From positions 1 through 15,514 of the forward strand of contig JAFCDH010000045.1 in NCBI GenBank assembly GCA_017609795.1: a stretch of 15,514 bases of DNA. Reading direction: 5' to 3'. Positions 4,970-11,835 of this stretch are shown piece after piece (the stretch's first letter is position 1; each line of letters opens with the position of its first letter). A program made the translations under genes and the position numbers. A model generated the notes under the pieces. The model was not told where the DNA came from, did no database searches, and was given only the letters and a program-made list of their open reading frames with translations. This stretch comes from Candidatus Pacearchaeota archaeon. Its GTDB lineage: Archaea > Nanobdellota > Nanobdellia > Pacearchaeales > GW2011-AR1.

Positions 4970-5248
4970 ATGACAACTAAAATAACAAGAACAAAACTAG
5001 AAAAATATTATAAATTAACAAGCAAAGCTTTAGAAATTGCAAAAAAATCAATTACAAAAAGAAAAAATAAACAAGCAAAAGAAATAATCAAAATGGTTGA
5101 ATGTTATCTTAAAGATGCCAAGCATTTTGAACAAAAAAATCATTTTGTAAACTCATTCGCCTGTGTTAATTATGCACACGGTTGGCTTGATTCAGGAGCT
5201 AGATTAAAGATATTTAATGTAAAAGATAACAGATTATTTACTGTTTAA
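4970..5248 (+). CDS. DUF357-family protein
   Basis: The 92-residue helical protein starts ITRTKLEKYYKLTSKALE and continues with KDAKHFEQ, then the hallmark stretch VNSFACVNYAHGWLDSGARL and the end DNRLFTV. This is the pattern of the archaeal DUF357 family, a short helical hairpin of unknown function. The length is normal for a single-domain member. It lies 33 bp after the FCF1-like PIN gene on the same strand, which suggests joint expression and perhaps a role near RNA processing (inference). Its TAA shares bases with the TAA of the convergent gene at 5245. Confidence 0.85.
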   Translation: MTTKITRTKLEKYYKLTSKALEIAKKSITKRKNKQAKEIIKMVECYLKDAKHFEQKNHFVNSFACVNYAHGWLDSGARLKIFNVKDNRLFTV

Positions 5249-5679
5249 TTTATAAAACTATATAAAACAGGTTTAATAATACAATCTAAAACTGCAAAAA
5301 AAGCATTATTTTCACTTTTTGTATTTAAATCAGCTTTAAAATGATAATTTCCAGAACCATTTTGATCTAATCTTAAATTTCTCAAAAATTGGCTATATTT
5401 ATCTTTTTGTTGTCTTAAATAAATCAATCCCTTATCTTCCCAAAACTCACTAGTTCTAATTGCTTTAATTTTTTTAGCAAATCCTTTAATCTGTTTTTTT
5501 TCAATCGAAACATCTAATTCTTCTCCACAAACATTAAAATCAAAAATAATTCCATCAAGACTAACAGATTCTTCAGAGATTCTCTTAAATCTCCTTTCAC
5601 ATTGTTTCATGCCTAACTGATCTATTCTTGGAGCCAAATGTTTTATGGTTCTTCCTGCAAGGTATTTTCCATCAATCAT
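5245..5679 (-). CDS. Hypothetical protein, 144 aa
   Basis: I do not recognise this protein. It starts MIDGKYLAGRTIKHLAPRID and contains a basic stretch (CERRFKRISEE), a beta-like pair (SLDGIIFDFNVCGEELDVSI), a lysine-rich segment (KKQIKGFAKKIKAI) and a last part, NNAFFAVLDCIIKPVLYSFIN, that is hydrophobic but too interrupted for a sure membrane helix. It has no clear catalytic motif. It is soluble-looking and a mixed alpha/beta fold is likely. It is convergent with the DUF357 gene, and the two TAA stops share bases (5245-5248). It is divergent from UMP kinase, with about 95 bp between the starts. A T-rich TATA-like element lies near 5700-5708 on the minus strand. Confidence 0.6.
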   Translation of the reverse strand: MIDGKYLAGRTIKHLAPRIDQLGMKQCERRFKRISEESVSLDGIIFDFNVCGEELDVSIEKKQIKGFAKKIKAIRTSEFWEDKGLIYLRQQKDKYSQFLRNLRLDQNGSGNYHFKADLNTKSENNAFFAVLDCIIKPVLYSFIN

Positions 5680-5745
5680 TAAAAAAACTACTAAAAATCA
5701 CTTAAAAACAATTATTGTGTTCTAAAACATATATAAAAGACAATC

Positions 5746-5755
5746 TTTAAATAAA
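5746..5755 (+). promoter_or_regulatory. TATA box of UMP kinase gene
   Basis: TTTAAATAAA is centred about 25 bp before the ATG at 5775, with no Shine-Dalgarno between them. This is typical of a leaderless archaeal transcript. Confidence 0.55.
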
Positions 5756-5774
5756 CAAATTAATTTATATTAAC

Positions 5775-6470
5775 ATGAAAAAAAAGGTGATTATAATAAG
5801 TTTAGGAGGAAGTTTGATTATCCCAAATCAAATTAATACAGAATTCTTAAATGAATTTAAAAAAATCCTTTTAAAAAATACAAAAAAATATAAATTTATT
5901 GTAGTCTGTGGAGGAGGAAAAACAGCTAGAATTTACATTAAAGGTTTAGAAAATGAAAAATTAAAAAACAAAGAATATTTTCAATCTTTATTAGGCATTT
6001 CTGCTACAAGATTAAATGCCCGATTTATGACATATTTTTTTGGAGAAAATACACACCAAGGAATTCCTCATGAAATAAATGAGATAAAAAGTCTTTTAAA
6101 GAATTATAATATTGTCTTTTGTGGAGCATTAAAATATGCAAAAGACCAAACTTCAGATTCAACATCTGCAAACCTTGCATATTATTTCAAGGCTCCTTTT
6201 ATAAATTTGACAAATGTTAAAGGATTATATAATAAAAATCCAAAAAAATTTAGAACAGCAAAGTTTATTCCAGAAATCTCACATAAAAATTTCTTAAAGA
6301 TAGCAAAAAAAATAAAATTCAAACCAGGTCAACACTTTGTTTTAGACCAAAAAGCAGCAAAGATAATTAAAAAACATGACATAACAACTTATATTCTTGG
6401 GTCTAATTTAAAACAATTGCACAATGTTTTAAATAATAAGCATTTTATTGGGACGATTATAGAATCATAA
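5775..6470 (+). CDS. pyrH: UMP kinase (archaeal type)
   Basis: This amino-acid-kinase-fold enzyme turns UMP and ATP into UDP in pyrimidine nucleotide synthesis, in the cytosol. The 231 residues match archaeal UMP kinases (about 225). Visible motifs are SLGGS at 9-13 (phosphate-binding lysine/glycine strand), VCGGGKTAR at 44-52, ATRLNA at 77-82, QTSDSTSANLA at 125-135 (UMP-binding loop), LTNVKGLYNKNP at 145-156 (nucleotide loop), PGQHFVLD at 184-191 and the end GTII. A related amino-acid kinase such as isopentenyl phosphate kinase is less likely, given the TSDSTSANLA loop and ATRLNA. A TATA box 25 bp upstream suggests a leaderless transcript. The Rnp3 gene follows 38 bp later with its own TATA-like element. 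Confidence 0.9.
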   Translation: MKKKVIIISLGGSLIIPNQINTEFLNEFKKILLKNTKKYKFIVVCGGGKTARIYIKGLENEKLKNKEYFQSLLGISATRLNARFMTYFFGENTHQGIPHEINEIKSLLKNYNIVFCGALKYAKDQTSDSTSANLAYYFKAPFINLTNVKGLYNKNPKKFRTAKFIPEISHKNFLKIAKKIKFKPGQHFVLDQKAAKIIKKHDITTYILGSNLKQLHNVLNNKHFIGTIIES

Positions 6471-6477
6471 AAGAGAA

Positions 6478-6488
6478 AATTTATTAAC
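6478..6488 (+). promoter_or_regulatory. TATA box of the Rnp3 gene
   Basis: AATTTATTAAC is centred about 26 bp before the ATG at 6509, which suggests a leaderless start independent of pyrH. Confidence 0.45.
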
Positions 6489-6508
6489 AACTAATTCTTA
6501 TCATATTC

Positions 6509-6964
6509 ATGCAAATAATCAACACAACAGACTTAAATAAAGCAAAAAAAGAGATTCAAACTTTTAAAAAAGAAAAACCAAAATCACAAATAGTTGTACA
6601 AGCTCAAGATGAAAAATTTAATAGAAAGATTCTTGAAAACAAAGATGTTGATATTTTTCTTGACCCACACACACATAATAGAAAAGAATATCTTAAACAA
6701 AGAGATTCTGGATTAAATGAGTTTTTATGTAAATTAGCTAAAGAAAACAACATAAAAATAGGAATTGATATTTCAAAATTAACAAAACTTGAAAAAAAAC
6801 AAAAATCAAAAATTCTTGCAAGAATAATCCAAAACATAAAATTATGCAAAAGAACAAAAACTCAAATAATCCTTTTTCCAAACACACATAAAAAACAAGA
6901 TATTCTTTCTTTTTTTATTTCTTTAAAAGGTTCTACTGAACAAGCTAAGCAAGCTTTTAATTAA
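6509..6964 (+). CDS. rnp3: RNase P protein component 3 (Rpp30 family), short form
   Basis: Rpp30/Rnp3 is a protein subunit of archaeal RNase P, which cuts the 5' leader from pre-tRNA. The diagnostic part is VDIFLDPHTHNRKEYLKQRDSGLNE split over residues 47-71, then LCKLAKENNIKIGIDISKL; a later helix reads ARIIQNIKLCKRTKTQIILF, and the end GSTEQAKQAF is also typical. The usual archaeal protein is over 200 residues; this one has 151 and seems to have a shortened N-terminal half of the TIM-barrel-like fold, as in reduced genomes. The start at 6509 fits the TATA spacing. The gene ends 5 bp before the convergent ribbon-helix-helix gene. Confidence 0.85.
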   Translation: MQIINTTDLNKAKKEIQTFKKEKPKSQIVVQAQDEKFNRKILENKDVDIFLDPHTHNRKEYLKQRDSGLNEFLCKLAKENNIKIGIDISKLTKLEKKQKSKILARIIQNIKLCKRTKTQIILFPNTHKKQDILSFFISLKGSTEQAKQAFN

Positions 6965-6969
6965 TTCTT

Positions 6970-7179
6970 CTACATCTTCTCCTCAATTATTCTTGAAATA
7001 GATTTCCCTGTTCTTTCTCTTATCTTTTTAAGTTTATTAATAGTCTTAACAGATAAAGTTATATCTATTCTTTTTCTTTGAAAGGGAAGTTCATGAGTTT
7101 TATCATAATTTTCTAACATTTCAAATGCTTCTTTATTCTCTCTCAATATTCTGTTTATGGTCTTCTTATTTAATTGCAT
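6970..7179 (-). CDS. Ribbon-helix-helix protein, probable antitoxin to Doc/Fic
   Basis: The 69-residue protein has a helical N-terminal half and then a ribbon-helix-helix pattern: strand RIDITLS (about 37-43), helix A VKTINKLKKIRERTG, helix B SISRIIEEKM. Such proteins bind DNA as dimers and commonly serve as antitoxins and repressors. It overlaps the end of the Doc/Fic gene by 14 bp on the same strand, so the two are co-translated. The order is toxin first, antitoxin second, the reverse of phd-doc. The DNA-binding part is at the C-terminus, so the toxin-neutralising part would be the N-terminal half (inference). No Fic inhibitory motif ([ST]xxxE[GN]) is visible. Confidence 0.65.
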   Translation of the reverse strand: MQLNKKTINRILRENKEAFEMLENYDKTHELPFQRKRIDITLSVKTINKLKKIRERTGKSISRIIEEKM

Positions 7180-7501
7180 TTTCTAACCTCCATGCTATTT
7201 GCCTTATATTAGTCAAATTCTTTTTTGCTATTGAAGTAGTTTGATAAACTAATAAATCTCTATCTATTTTCTTTTTATTTTCTTCTGCAAAAGCATATGC
7301 AAGGAACAAAGCAGTTCTTTTATTTCCATCTGAAAATGGATGATTTACTAATATTGCCCTCCATAAATAAGCTAATTTTACATAAAATCCAAGTTTAGAA
7401 TTATTTATTTTATCAATGGCAAAGTCTAAACTAGCACTACTTCTAAGGTTTCCTCCAAAACCCTTATTTATTTTAAGTAAAGTTTCCTTACTAATTTTCA
7501 T
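7166..7501 (-). CDS. Doc/Fic-family toxin
   Basis: The core motif HPFSDGNKRTA (His at residue 54 from this start) is a Fic signature in its Doc form. In canonical Fic enzymes the loop reads HPFxxGNGRxxR; here the second Gly is Lys, as in phage P1 Doc, which phosphorylates EF-Tu rather than adding AMP. An upstream helix GFYVKLAYLWRAILVN and a downstream helix LFLAYAFAEEN complete the small all-helical fold; about 111 residues is Doc-like. It overlaps the ribbon-helix-helix gene downstream. A TATA-like TTTAAATAA (minus strand, 7525-7533) is 28 bp before this ATG (7501) and 22 bp before the alternative ATG at 7507, so the start is uncertain by two codons. The target is inferred from the family only. 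Confidence 0.8.
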   Translation of the reverse strand: MKISKETLLKINKGFGGNLRSSASLDFAIDKINNSKLGFYVKLAYLWRAILVNHPFSDGNKRTALFLAYAFAEENKKKIDRDLLVYQTTSIAKKNLTNIRQIAWRLENAIK

Positions 7502-7524
7502 ACACATAAATATTAGTAAGTTAG

Positions 7525-7533
7525 TTATTTAAA
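7525..7533 (-). promoter_or_regulatory. TATA box of the Doc/RHH operon
   Basis: The minus strand reads TTTAAATAA and is followed by two TAACT/TTACT-like repeats between TATA box and start. These are possible binding sites for the ribbon-helix-helix partner. Confidence 0.45.
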
Positions 7534-7589
7534 CCTTTCTATGCCATTTCAATAAACCTTAAAAACCTCAAAGACTTAACAACAACATG

Positions 7590-7631
7590 AAAACTAATAA
7601 AAGATTTGCATTCACAAGTTTTATTAGTTTT
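7590..7631. repeat. Perfect 13-bp inverted repeat upstream of pheS
   Basis: AAAACTAATAAAA (7590-7602) and TTTTATTAGTTTT (7619-7631) are exact reverse complements around a 16-nt spacer. A T-rich run follows at 7642-7650. It lies outside any gene and upstream of the pheS TATA-like element (near 7690). It could be a terminator, a small RNA hairpin or an operator. Confidence 0.7.
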
Positions 7632-7656
7632 AACTTTGGATTCTTTTTTAATTAAA

Positions 7657-7677
7657 TGTAAGTATTTTCTACTTACA
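7657..7677. repeat. Perfect 8-bp hairpin upstream of pheS
   Basis: TGTAAGTA and TACTTACA pair exactly around the loop TTTTC. The hairpin lies just upstream of the AAATTTAAAAA promoter-like stretch (about 7688-7698) of pheS. No known riboswitch or T-box pattern is seen. Confidence 0.65.
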
Positions 7678-7733
7678 GCATAATTCAACTAAATTTAAAA
7701 ACATCCAAGGCATCAATAAAATATCCAAAAAAC

Positions 7734-9272
7734 ATGGAAAAGCAACAAAATATTCAAAAAATAATAGAATCTCTTTCACCAAATGAAAGAAAAATTATTC
7801 CTTATTTGAAAGAAGGTAGTTTAAACAAGATAAAAGAAAAAATAGAAGACTTAGATAAAACAGCAATACTAAGAGCTTTAGAATTCTTATCAAATAAAGG
7901 GATAGTAAAATTAGAATCAAAACAGAAAAAAGTAATAGAACTAGGAATTAATGGATTATTATATATTAAACAAGGACTTCCAGAAAGAAAACTAATGAAT
8001 TTGATTTCTGAAAAAAATTCTCTTTCACTTCAAGAAGCTAAAAAACAATCAGGACTTAGTAATAATGAATTTAAAGTAGCTTTAGGAGCATTAAAGAAAA
8101 AAGCTTTAATAAATTTAGTAAATCAAAATGTAATTCTTTTAGGAGGAAAACAAGAAATAACAGAAAAATCTCTTGAAGAAAAATTCTTAGAATCTTTGCC
8201 AAAAAGCCTAAATGAATTAAAACCAGAAGAAAAATTTGCTTTTGAAAACCTTAAATCAAGAAAAAATATAATAGATATCCAAGATAAAAAACAAATAAAA
8301 TTATCTATCACAGAATTAGGAGAACAATTAATAAATCAAGACTTAGGTAAATCAGAATCTATGATTGAAGTTCTTACTCCAAATATGATAAAATCAAATT
8401 CTTGGAAAGGAAAGAAATTTAGAACATATGATATTATTTCTCCTTTACCAAAGATTTCAGGAGGAAAAAGACATTTTGTAAATCAAGCAACAGATTATGC
8501 TAAAAAAATCTGGCTTGAAATGGGTTTTAAAGAAATGACAGGAAATTTAACTCAATCAGGATTTTGGAATTTTGATGCCTTATTCACACCACAAGACCAT
8601 CCAGTCAGAGAAATGCAAGATACTTTTTTTATAAAAAATAAACAAGCACAACTTCCAAACAAAGGATTAGTAAATCAAGTAAAATCCGCACATGAAGGAA
8701 AAATAAAGGGAAGTAAAGGATGGCAATATGATTGGAAGGAAGATGATGCAAAAAAAGTGGTATTAAGAACTCATACAACTTGCCTCTCAGTTCAAACATT
8801 AAAAAAAATAGCAGAAAACAAAGAATTCCCAGTTAAATATTTTGCATTAGGAAAATGCTTTAGAAATGAAACAGTTGATTGGTCTCATGGATTTGAATTC
8901 AATCAAACAGAAGGAATTGTAATAGATGAAAATGCAAATTTTAGACAACTTCTTGGATACCTAGTTGAATTCTTTAAAAAAATGGGTTATGAAAAGATTA
9001 AAGCAAGACCTGCTTATTTTCCATACACAGAACCTTCTCTTGAAATTGACATTTTTCATCCAATTAAAAAAAAGTGGATTGAAGTTGGTGCGGCAGGAAT
9101 GTTCCGCCCAGAAGTAACAATTCCAATCTTCGGCCATCATATTCCAGTCTTAGCATGGGGCCCTGGTTTTGATAGAATGATAATGAATTTTTTCAATATA
9201 AATGACCTACGTGAAATGTACAAAAATGATATAAATAAATTAAGAAATATAAAAGTTTGGAGGTGTAGATGA
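7734..9272 (+). CDS. pheS: Phenylalanyl-tRNA synthetase alpha subunit
   Basis: This class II synthetase subunit (with PheT as alpha2beta2) charges tRNA-Phe. The 512 residues have the archaeal/eukaryotic layout: about 200 N-terminal residues of winged-helix repeats (for example ILRALEFLSNKGIVKLE and LSLQEAKKQSGLSNNEFKVA) replace the bacterial coiled coil. The catalytic core follows: QDHPVREMQDTFF at 287-299, THTT near 346-349, motif 2 with CFRNETVDWSHGFEFNQTEG at 375-394, FPYTEPSLEI at 429-438 and motif 3 LAWGPGFDRM at 473-482. All are intact. The TGA overlaps the ATG of a Cys-rich small ORF, and pheT follows. A TATA-like element near 7690 implies a short leader. Confidence 0.97.
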   Translation: MEKQQNIQKIIESLSPNERKIIPYLKEGSLNKIKEKIEDLDKTAILRALEFLSNKGIVKLESKQKKVIELGINGLLYIKQGLPERKLMNLISEKNSLSLQEAKKQSGLSNNEFKVALGALKKKALINLVNQNVILLGGKQEITEKSLEEKFLESLPKSLNELKPEEKFAFENLKSRKNIIDIQDKKQIKLSITELGEQLINQDLGKSESMIEVLTPNMIKSNSWKGKKFRTYDIISPLPKISGGKRHFVNQATDYAKKIWLEMGFKEMTGNLTQSGFWNFDALFTPQDHPVREMQDTFFIKNKQAQLPNKGLVNQVKSAHEGKIKGSKGWQYDWKEDDAKKVVLRTHTTCLSVQTLKKIAENKEFPVKYFALGKCFRNETVDWSHGFEFNQTEGIVIDENANFRQLLGYLVEFFKKMGYEKIKARPAYFPYTEPSLEIDIFHPIKKKWIEVGAAGMFRPEVTIPIFGHHIPVLAWGPGFDRMIMNFFNINDLREMYKNDINKLRNIKVWRCR

Positions 9273-9427
9273 TAAGGATAATTCCAAAAAAACAAATTAC
9301 ATGCATCAATAAATTAACAAAAAAATGTAAAGATTGTAAAATAGATTACAATCCTAATAACCACCCTAACAATTTAGACTGTAAAAATCACAAAGAAGTA
9401 ATTATAAGGATATTTAAGGTAAAATAA
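9269..9427 (+). CDS. 52-codon Cys/His-rich ORF between pheS and pheT
   Basis: The ATG overlaps the pheS stop as ATGA, and the TAA ends 1 bp before the pheT ATG at 9429, so the ORF fills the gap exactly. The peptide reads MIRIIPKKQITCINKLTKKC, followed by KDC, a short Asn/Asp/His-rich part and LDCKNHKEV, and ends in IIRIFKVK. Cys12, Cys20, Cys23, Cys39 and His42 could bind zinc. The termini are beta-like (IRII, VIIRIFKV). Packing and Cys pattern support a real gene. I know of no named family; it could be a small zinc-ribbon partner of the synthetase or of tRNA, or an unrelated passenger. Confidence 0.6.
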   Translation: MIRIIPKKQITCINKLTKKCKDCKIDYNPNNHPNNLDCKNHKEVIIRIFKVK

Positions 9428-9428
9428 A

Positions 9429-11039
9429 ATGACCATCTTAACACTTAACAAACAAGAACTTGAAAAAGAAATAGGAAAGATTACACCAAAATTACAAGAA
9501 AAAATAAACATGTTTGGAACTCCAATAGAAGAAATAACAGATACAGAAGTAAGTGTAGAAATCTTTCCAAACAGACCAGACTTATTATCTTTTCAAGGAT
9601 TCACAAGAGCATTAATTGCTTTTTTCAAAAAATCAGAACTTATTAAATATAAGATAAACAAACCAAAAGAAGATTATCAAGTTATAATAGATAAATCAGT
9701 AAAGAAAATCAGACCACACACTGCTTGTGCAATAGTTAAAAACTTAAAACTTGATAATGAAAAAATAAAAGCATTAATTGATATTCAAGAAAAATTACAT
9801 GCGAGTTATGGAAGAAATAGAAAAAAACTTGCAATTGGAATTTATCCTTTAGAAACTATAAAACTACCAATAAAATATTTAGCAAAAAAACCAGAAGATA
9901 TTAAATTTATCCCATTAGAATCCAATAAAGAACTTACAGGAAGACAAATCCTCTCACAAAATCCTACAGGAAGAGAATATGCACATTTGCTTAAAGATGC
10001 AGAAGTTTTTCCAATTTTTGAAGATGCAAACAAAGAAATCTTATCAATGCCTCCGATAATTAATTCACAAAAAACAGGAAAAATAACAGAAAACACAAAA
10101 GAAGTTTTTATTGAATGTTCAGGACATAATCTTACTTTTCTCCAAAAAACATTAAATATGATTGTAACAACTTTAGCAGATATAGGTGGAGAAGTCTATC
10201 AAATGGAAATTAAAGATAAAAAACCATATACAACTCCTAATCTAGAACCTGAAAAAATCCCTTTTTCAATCAAAAACATCAATAAAACCTTAGGATTAGA
10301 ATTAAATGAAAAAGAAACCATAAAACTTCTTAAAAAAATGGGGATTGGTTATGAAAAACAAAAAGATCAAACCCTCGCTCTTATTCCAGCATATAGAACA
10401 GATATTCTTCATGAGATTGATTTATCAGAAGAAGTAGCTATAGCATATGGATATGATAATTTTAAACCAGAAATACCAGAAATTTCAACAATTGGTGAAG
10501 AAGATCCAACAGAAATTCTTAAAAGAAAAATATCAGAAATTCTGATAGGACTAAATTTATTAGAAATATCCACTTATCACTTATCAACAAAAGAAAAACA
10601 ATTTAAAAAAATAAATATCAAAGATTTTAAAAACAAAATGATTGAGGTTGAAGACTCAAAAACAGAAAATAATATTCTAAGAAATTCCTTATTAGCAAAC
10701 TCTATTCAGATTCTTTCAGAAAATAGTGATGCTCAATATCCTCAAAAAATATTTGAATTAGGAAAAGTTTTCACAAACATAAGGGAAGATACATCTAAGA
10801 AACCGCTAGGTGTCTTGGATACAAACATCAAAGAAACCGAAAATTTATGCATTTCAATATGTCATGAAAAAGCAAATTTCACAGAAATAACAGAAAATTC
10901 AACATTTATATCAGGAAGATGTGGAGAAATCATAATCAATAATCAGCAAGCAGGAGTTCTTGGGGAAATCAACCCAACTGTTTTAAAAAACAACAAAATA
11001 AAGATGCCTACAGCATGTTTAGAGATAAATATTAAATAA
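9429..11039 (+). CDS. pheT: Phenylalanyl-tRNA synthetase beta subunit
   Basis: This is the tRNA-binding and editing partner of PheS. The 536 residues fit the archaeal form (about 550), which lacks the bacterial N-terminal OB domain and C-terminal anticodon domain. The order is an N-terminal B1-like part with VEIFPNRPDLLSFQGFTRAL at 43-62, a B3/B4 editing region at about 90-255, a B5 domain at about 275-350 with IPAYRTDILHEIDLSEEVAIAYGYDNF split over 319-345, and a catalytic-like core at about 355-536 (LEISTYHLS, then FELGKVF, then GRCGEI and GVLGEINP). The start follows the Cys-rich ORF at 1 bp, so translation is probably coupled through pheS, that ORF and pheT. Confidence 0.96.
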   Translation: MTILTLNKQELEKEIGKITPKLQEKINMFGTPIEEITDTEVSVEIFPNRPDLLSFQGFTRALIAFFKKSELIKYKINKPKEDYQVIIDKSVKKIRPHTACAIVKNLKLDNEKIKALIDIQEKLHASYGRNRKKLAIGIYPLETIKLPIKYLAKKPEDIKFIPLESNKELTGRQILSQNPTGREYAHLLKDAEVFPIFEDANKEILSMPPIINSQKTGKITENTKEVFIECSGHNLTFLQKTLNMIVTTLADIGGEVYQMEIKDKKPYTTPNLEPEKIPFSIKNINKTLGLELNEKETIKLLKKMGIGYEKQKDQTLALIPAYRTDILHEIDLSEEVAIAYGYDNFKPEIPEISTIGEEDPTEILKRKISEILIGLNLLEISTYHLSTKEKQFKKINIKDFKNKMIEVEDSKTENNILRNSLLANSIQILSENSDAQYPQKIFELGKVFTNIREDTSKKPLGVLDTNIKETENLCISICHEKANFTEITENSTFISGRCGEIIINNQQAGVLGEINPTVLKNNKIKMPTACLEINIK

Positions 11040-11041
11040 GG

Positions 11042-11323
11042 TTAAAATTTAATCCCTTCAGCATCTAATTTTACTTCTAAGTCTCCAAAAACATTTCTAC
11101 AATCACAAAGAACATGCCATTTCCCTGCTGGTTCTTTTCTAATTCTAGCAGCAACAACATTAGAAGTAAGCCTCCTAATCCCAATTACTATAAGTTCTTT
11201 AGTTGCTTGTTTTTTAGCATCTACTAAATTTTCAGCATGAATAGTTATCCCATATGGCCCTTGAGTTTCACTATTTGGAATAGCCACATTTGCCTTATAC
11301 CAATCCACATAATAGTCATCCAT
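11042..11323 (-). CDS. Small conserved-looking protein, function unknown
   Basis: From the chosen ATG the protein has 93 residues. It reads MDDYYVDWYKANVAIPN, then GPYGITIHAENLVDAKKQA, VIGIRRLTSN and CDCRNVFGDLEVKLDAEGIKF. The mix of strands and helices suggests a small alpha/beta fold and there is no signal peptide. A longer frame reaching 11386 adds a hydrophobic 21-residue extension, but this would run through the promoter up to the tRNA-Thr gene. A TTTATAAA element (11345-11352) stands about 25 bp before the ATG at 11323, which supports the short, leaderless form. The gene is divergent from tRNA-Thr and convergent with pheT (2-bp gap). It is not recognised. Confidence 0.6.
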   Translation of the reverse strand: MDDYYVDWYKANVAIPNSETQGPYGITIHAENLVDAKKQATKELIVIGIRRLTSNVVAARIRKEPAGKWHVLCDCRNVFGDLEVKLDAEGIKF

Positions 11324-11344
11324 AAAAAATAATAATAAAATTAG

Positions 11345-11363
11345 TTTATAAAAATTTATATAA
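11345..11363. promoter_or_regulatory. Back-to-back TATA boxes for tRNA-Thr and the 11042-11323 gene
   Basis: TTTATAAA (11345-11352) serves the minus-strand gene, about 25 bp from its ATG. TTTATATAA (11355-11363) serves tRNA-Thr on the plus strand, about 28 bp from its 5' end. The two promoters nearly touch. Confidence 0.55.
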
Positions 11364-11386
11364 TTAAACATATTAAAGATATTCAT

Positions 11387-11462
11387 GCCCCAATAGCTCA
11401 GTTTTGGTTAGAGCATTACCTTGGTAAGGTAAAGGTCCTGAGTTCGAACCTCAGTTGGGGCT
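11387..11462 (+). tRNA. tRNA-Thr (anticodon GGT)
   Basis: This is a complete cloverleaf. The acceptor is GCCCCAA/TTGGGGC, the D stem GCTC/GAGC with GG in an 11-nt loop, the anticodon stem TTACC/GGTAA with loop TTGGTAA (anticodon GGT), the variable loop has 5 nt, and the T arm is CTGAG-TTCGAAC-CTCAG. The discriminator is U, usual for archaeal tRNA-Thr. There is no intron and no encoded CCA. Its last 12 bases overlap the 3' end of the convergent membrane-protein frame. Confidence 0.97.
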
Positions 11463-11666
11463 TATCTTCTCATCAGGCAACCACCCCATTTTCACAACAT
11501 AACCTAAAACAGTTTTTCCATTACTAACTAAACCATCAATCCACTGCGCATATAATTGAAAAAATTGCTCAGCATTCTTCTGGTTATTTAACTTAATCTC
11601 CTCATTAGAAATAATAAAAAAAGCTCCAATAAGTAGGAACATGATAATAAACATAAAAGTTTTCAT
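11451..11666 (-). CDS. Small N-anchored membrane protein, type A
   Basis: The 71-residue protein starts with a membrane anchor or uncleaved signal (FMFIIMFLLIGAFFIIS, 4-20), then a polar linker (NEEIKLNNQKNAEQ) and an outside-facing tail, FFQLYAQWIDGLVSNGKTVL, then GYVVKMGW. The tail (residues 37-62) aligns without gaps with residues 65-90 of the protein at 11829-12155 (shared LY, N.KT..G and M.W), so the two are related. Such short anchored proteins recur in DPANN genomes; function unknown. Its last codons and TGA lie inside the 3' end of the opposite-strand tRNA-Thr, so the true end of a functional protein may be slightly earlier in evolution. A TATA-like stretch lies near 11695-11705. Confidence 0.6.
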   Translation of the reverse strand: MKTFMFIIMFLLIGAFFIISNEEIKLNNQKNAEQFFQLYAQWIDGLVSNGKTVLGYVVKMGWLPDEKISPN

Positions 11667-11730
11667 TTTTTATTCTTTTTAACCTCTTTTTTGATTTTAT
11701 ATTATTTAACTGGAATTTCTACAAGCTCAA

Positions 11731-11835
11731 TCAAGCTTTATCATCAGAGTAGCCTAATCTCATCATCTCCCTCTTAATCTTCTTTGGATCATAACCTTTT
11801 CTAAAGATTTGGCTTATAAGATATAAGTTTATATT
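11731..11835 (-). other. Short protein-like open frame without a standard start
   Basis: Between the two small membrane genes the minus strand is open for 34 codons and reads LYLISQIFRKGYDPKKIKRE followed by MMRLGYSDDKA and TGA. The last part looks like a small helical repeat of the type G(Y/F)..ee(I)...(L/M)...G(Y/F)s. No ATG begins it. It may be the remnant of a lost gene or a micro-ORF that reuses the end of the upstream gene. Low certainty. Confidence 0.25.

Noticed and set aside
11324..11386. Longer start (11386) for the 11042-11323 protein
   Set aside because: It would cover both TATA boxes and reach the tRNA-Thr 5' end. The ATG at 11323 has a TATA box at the leaderless distance.
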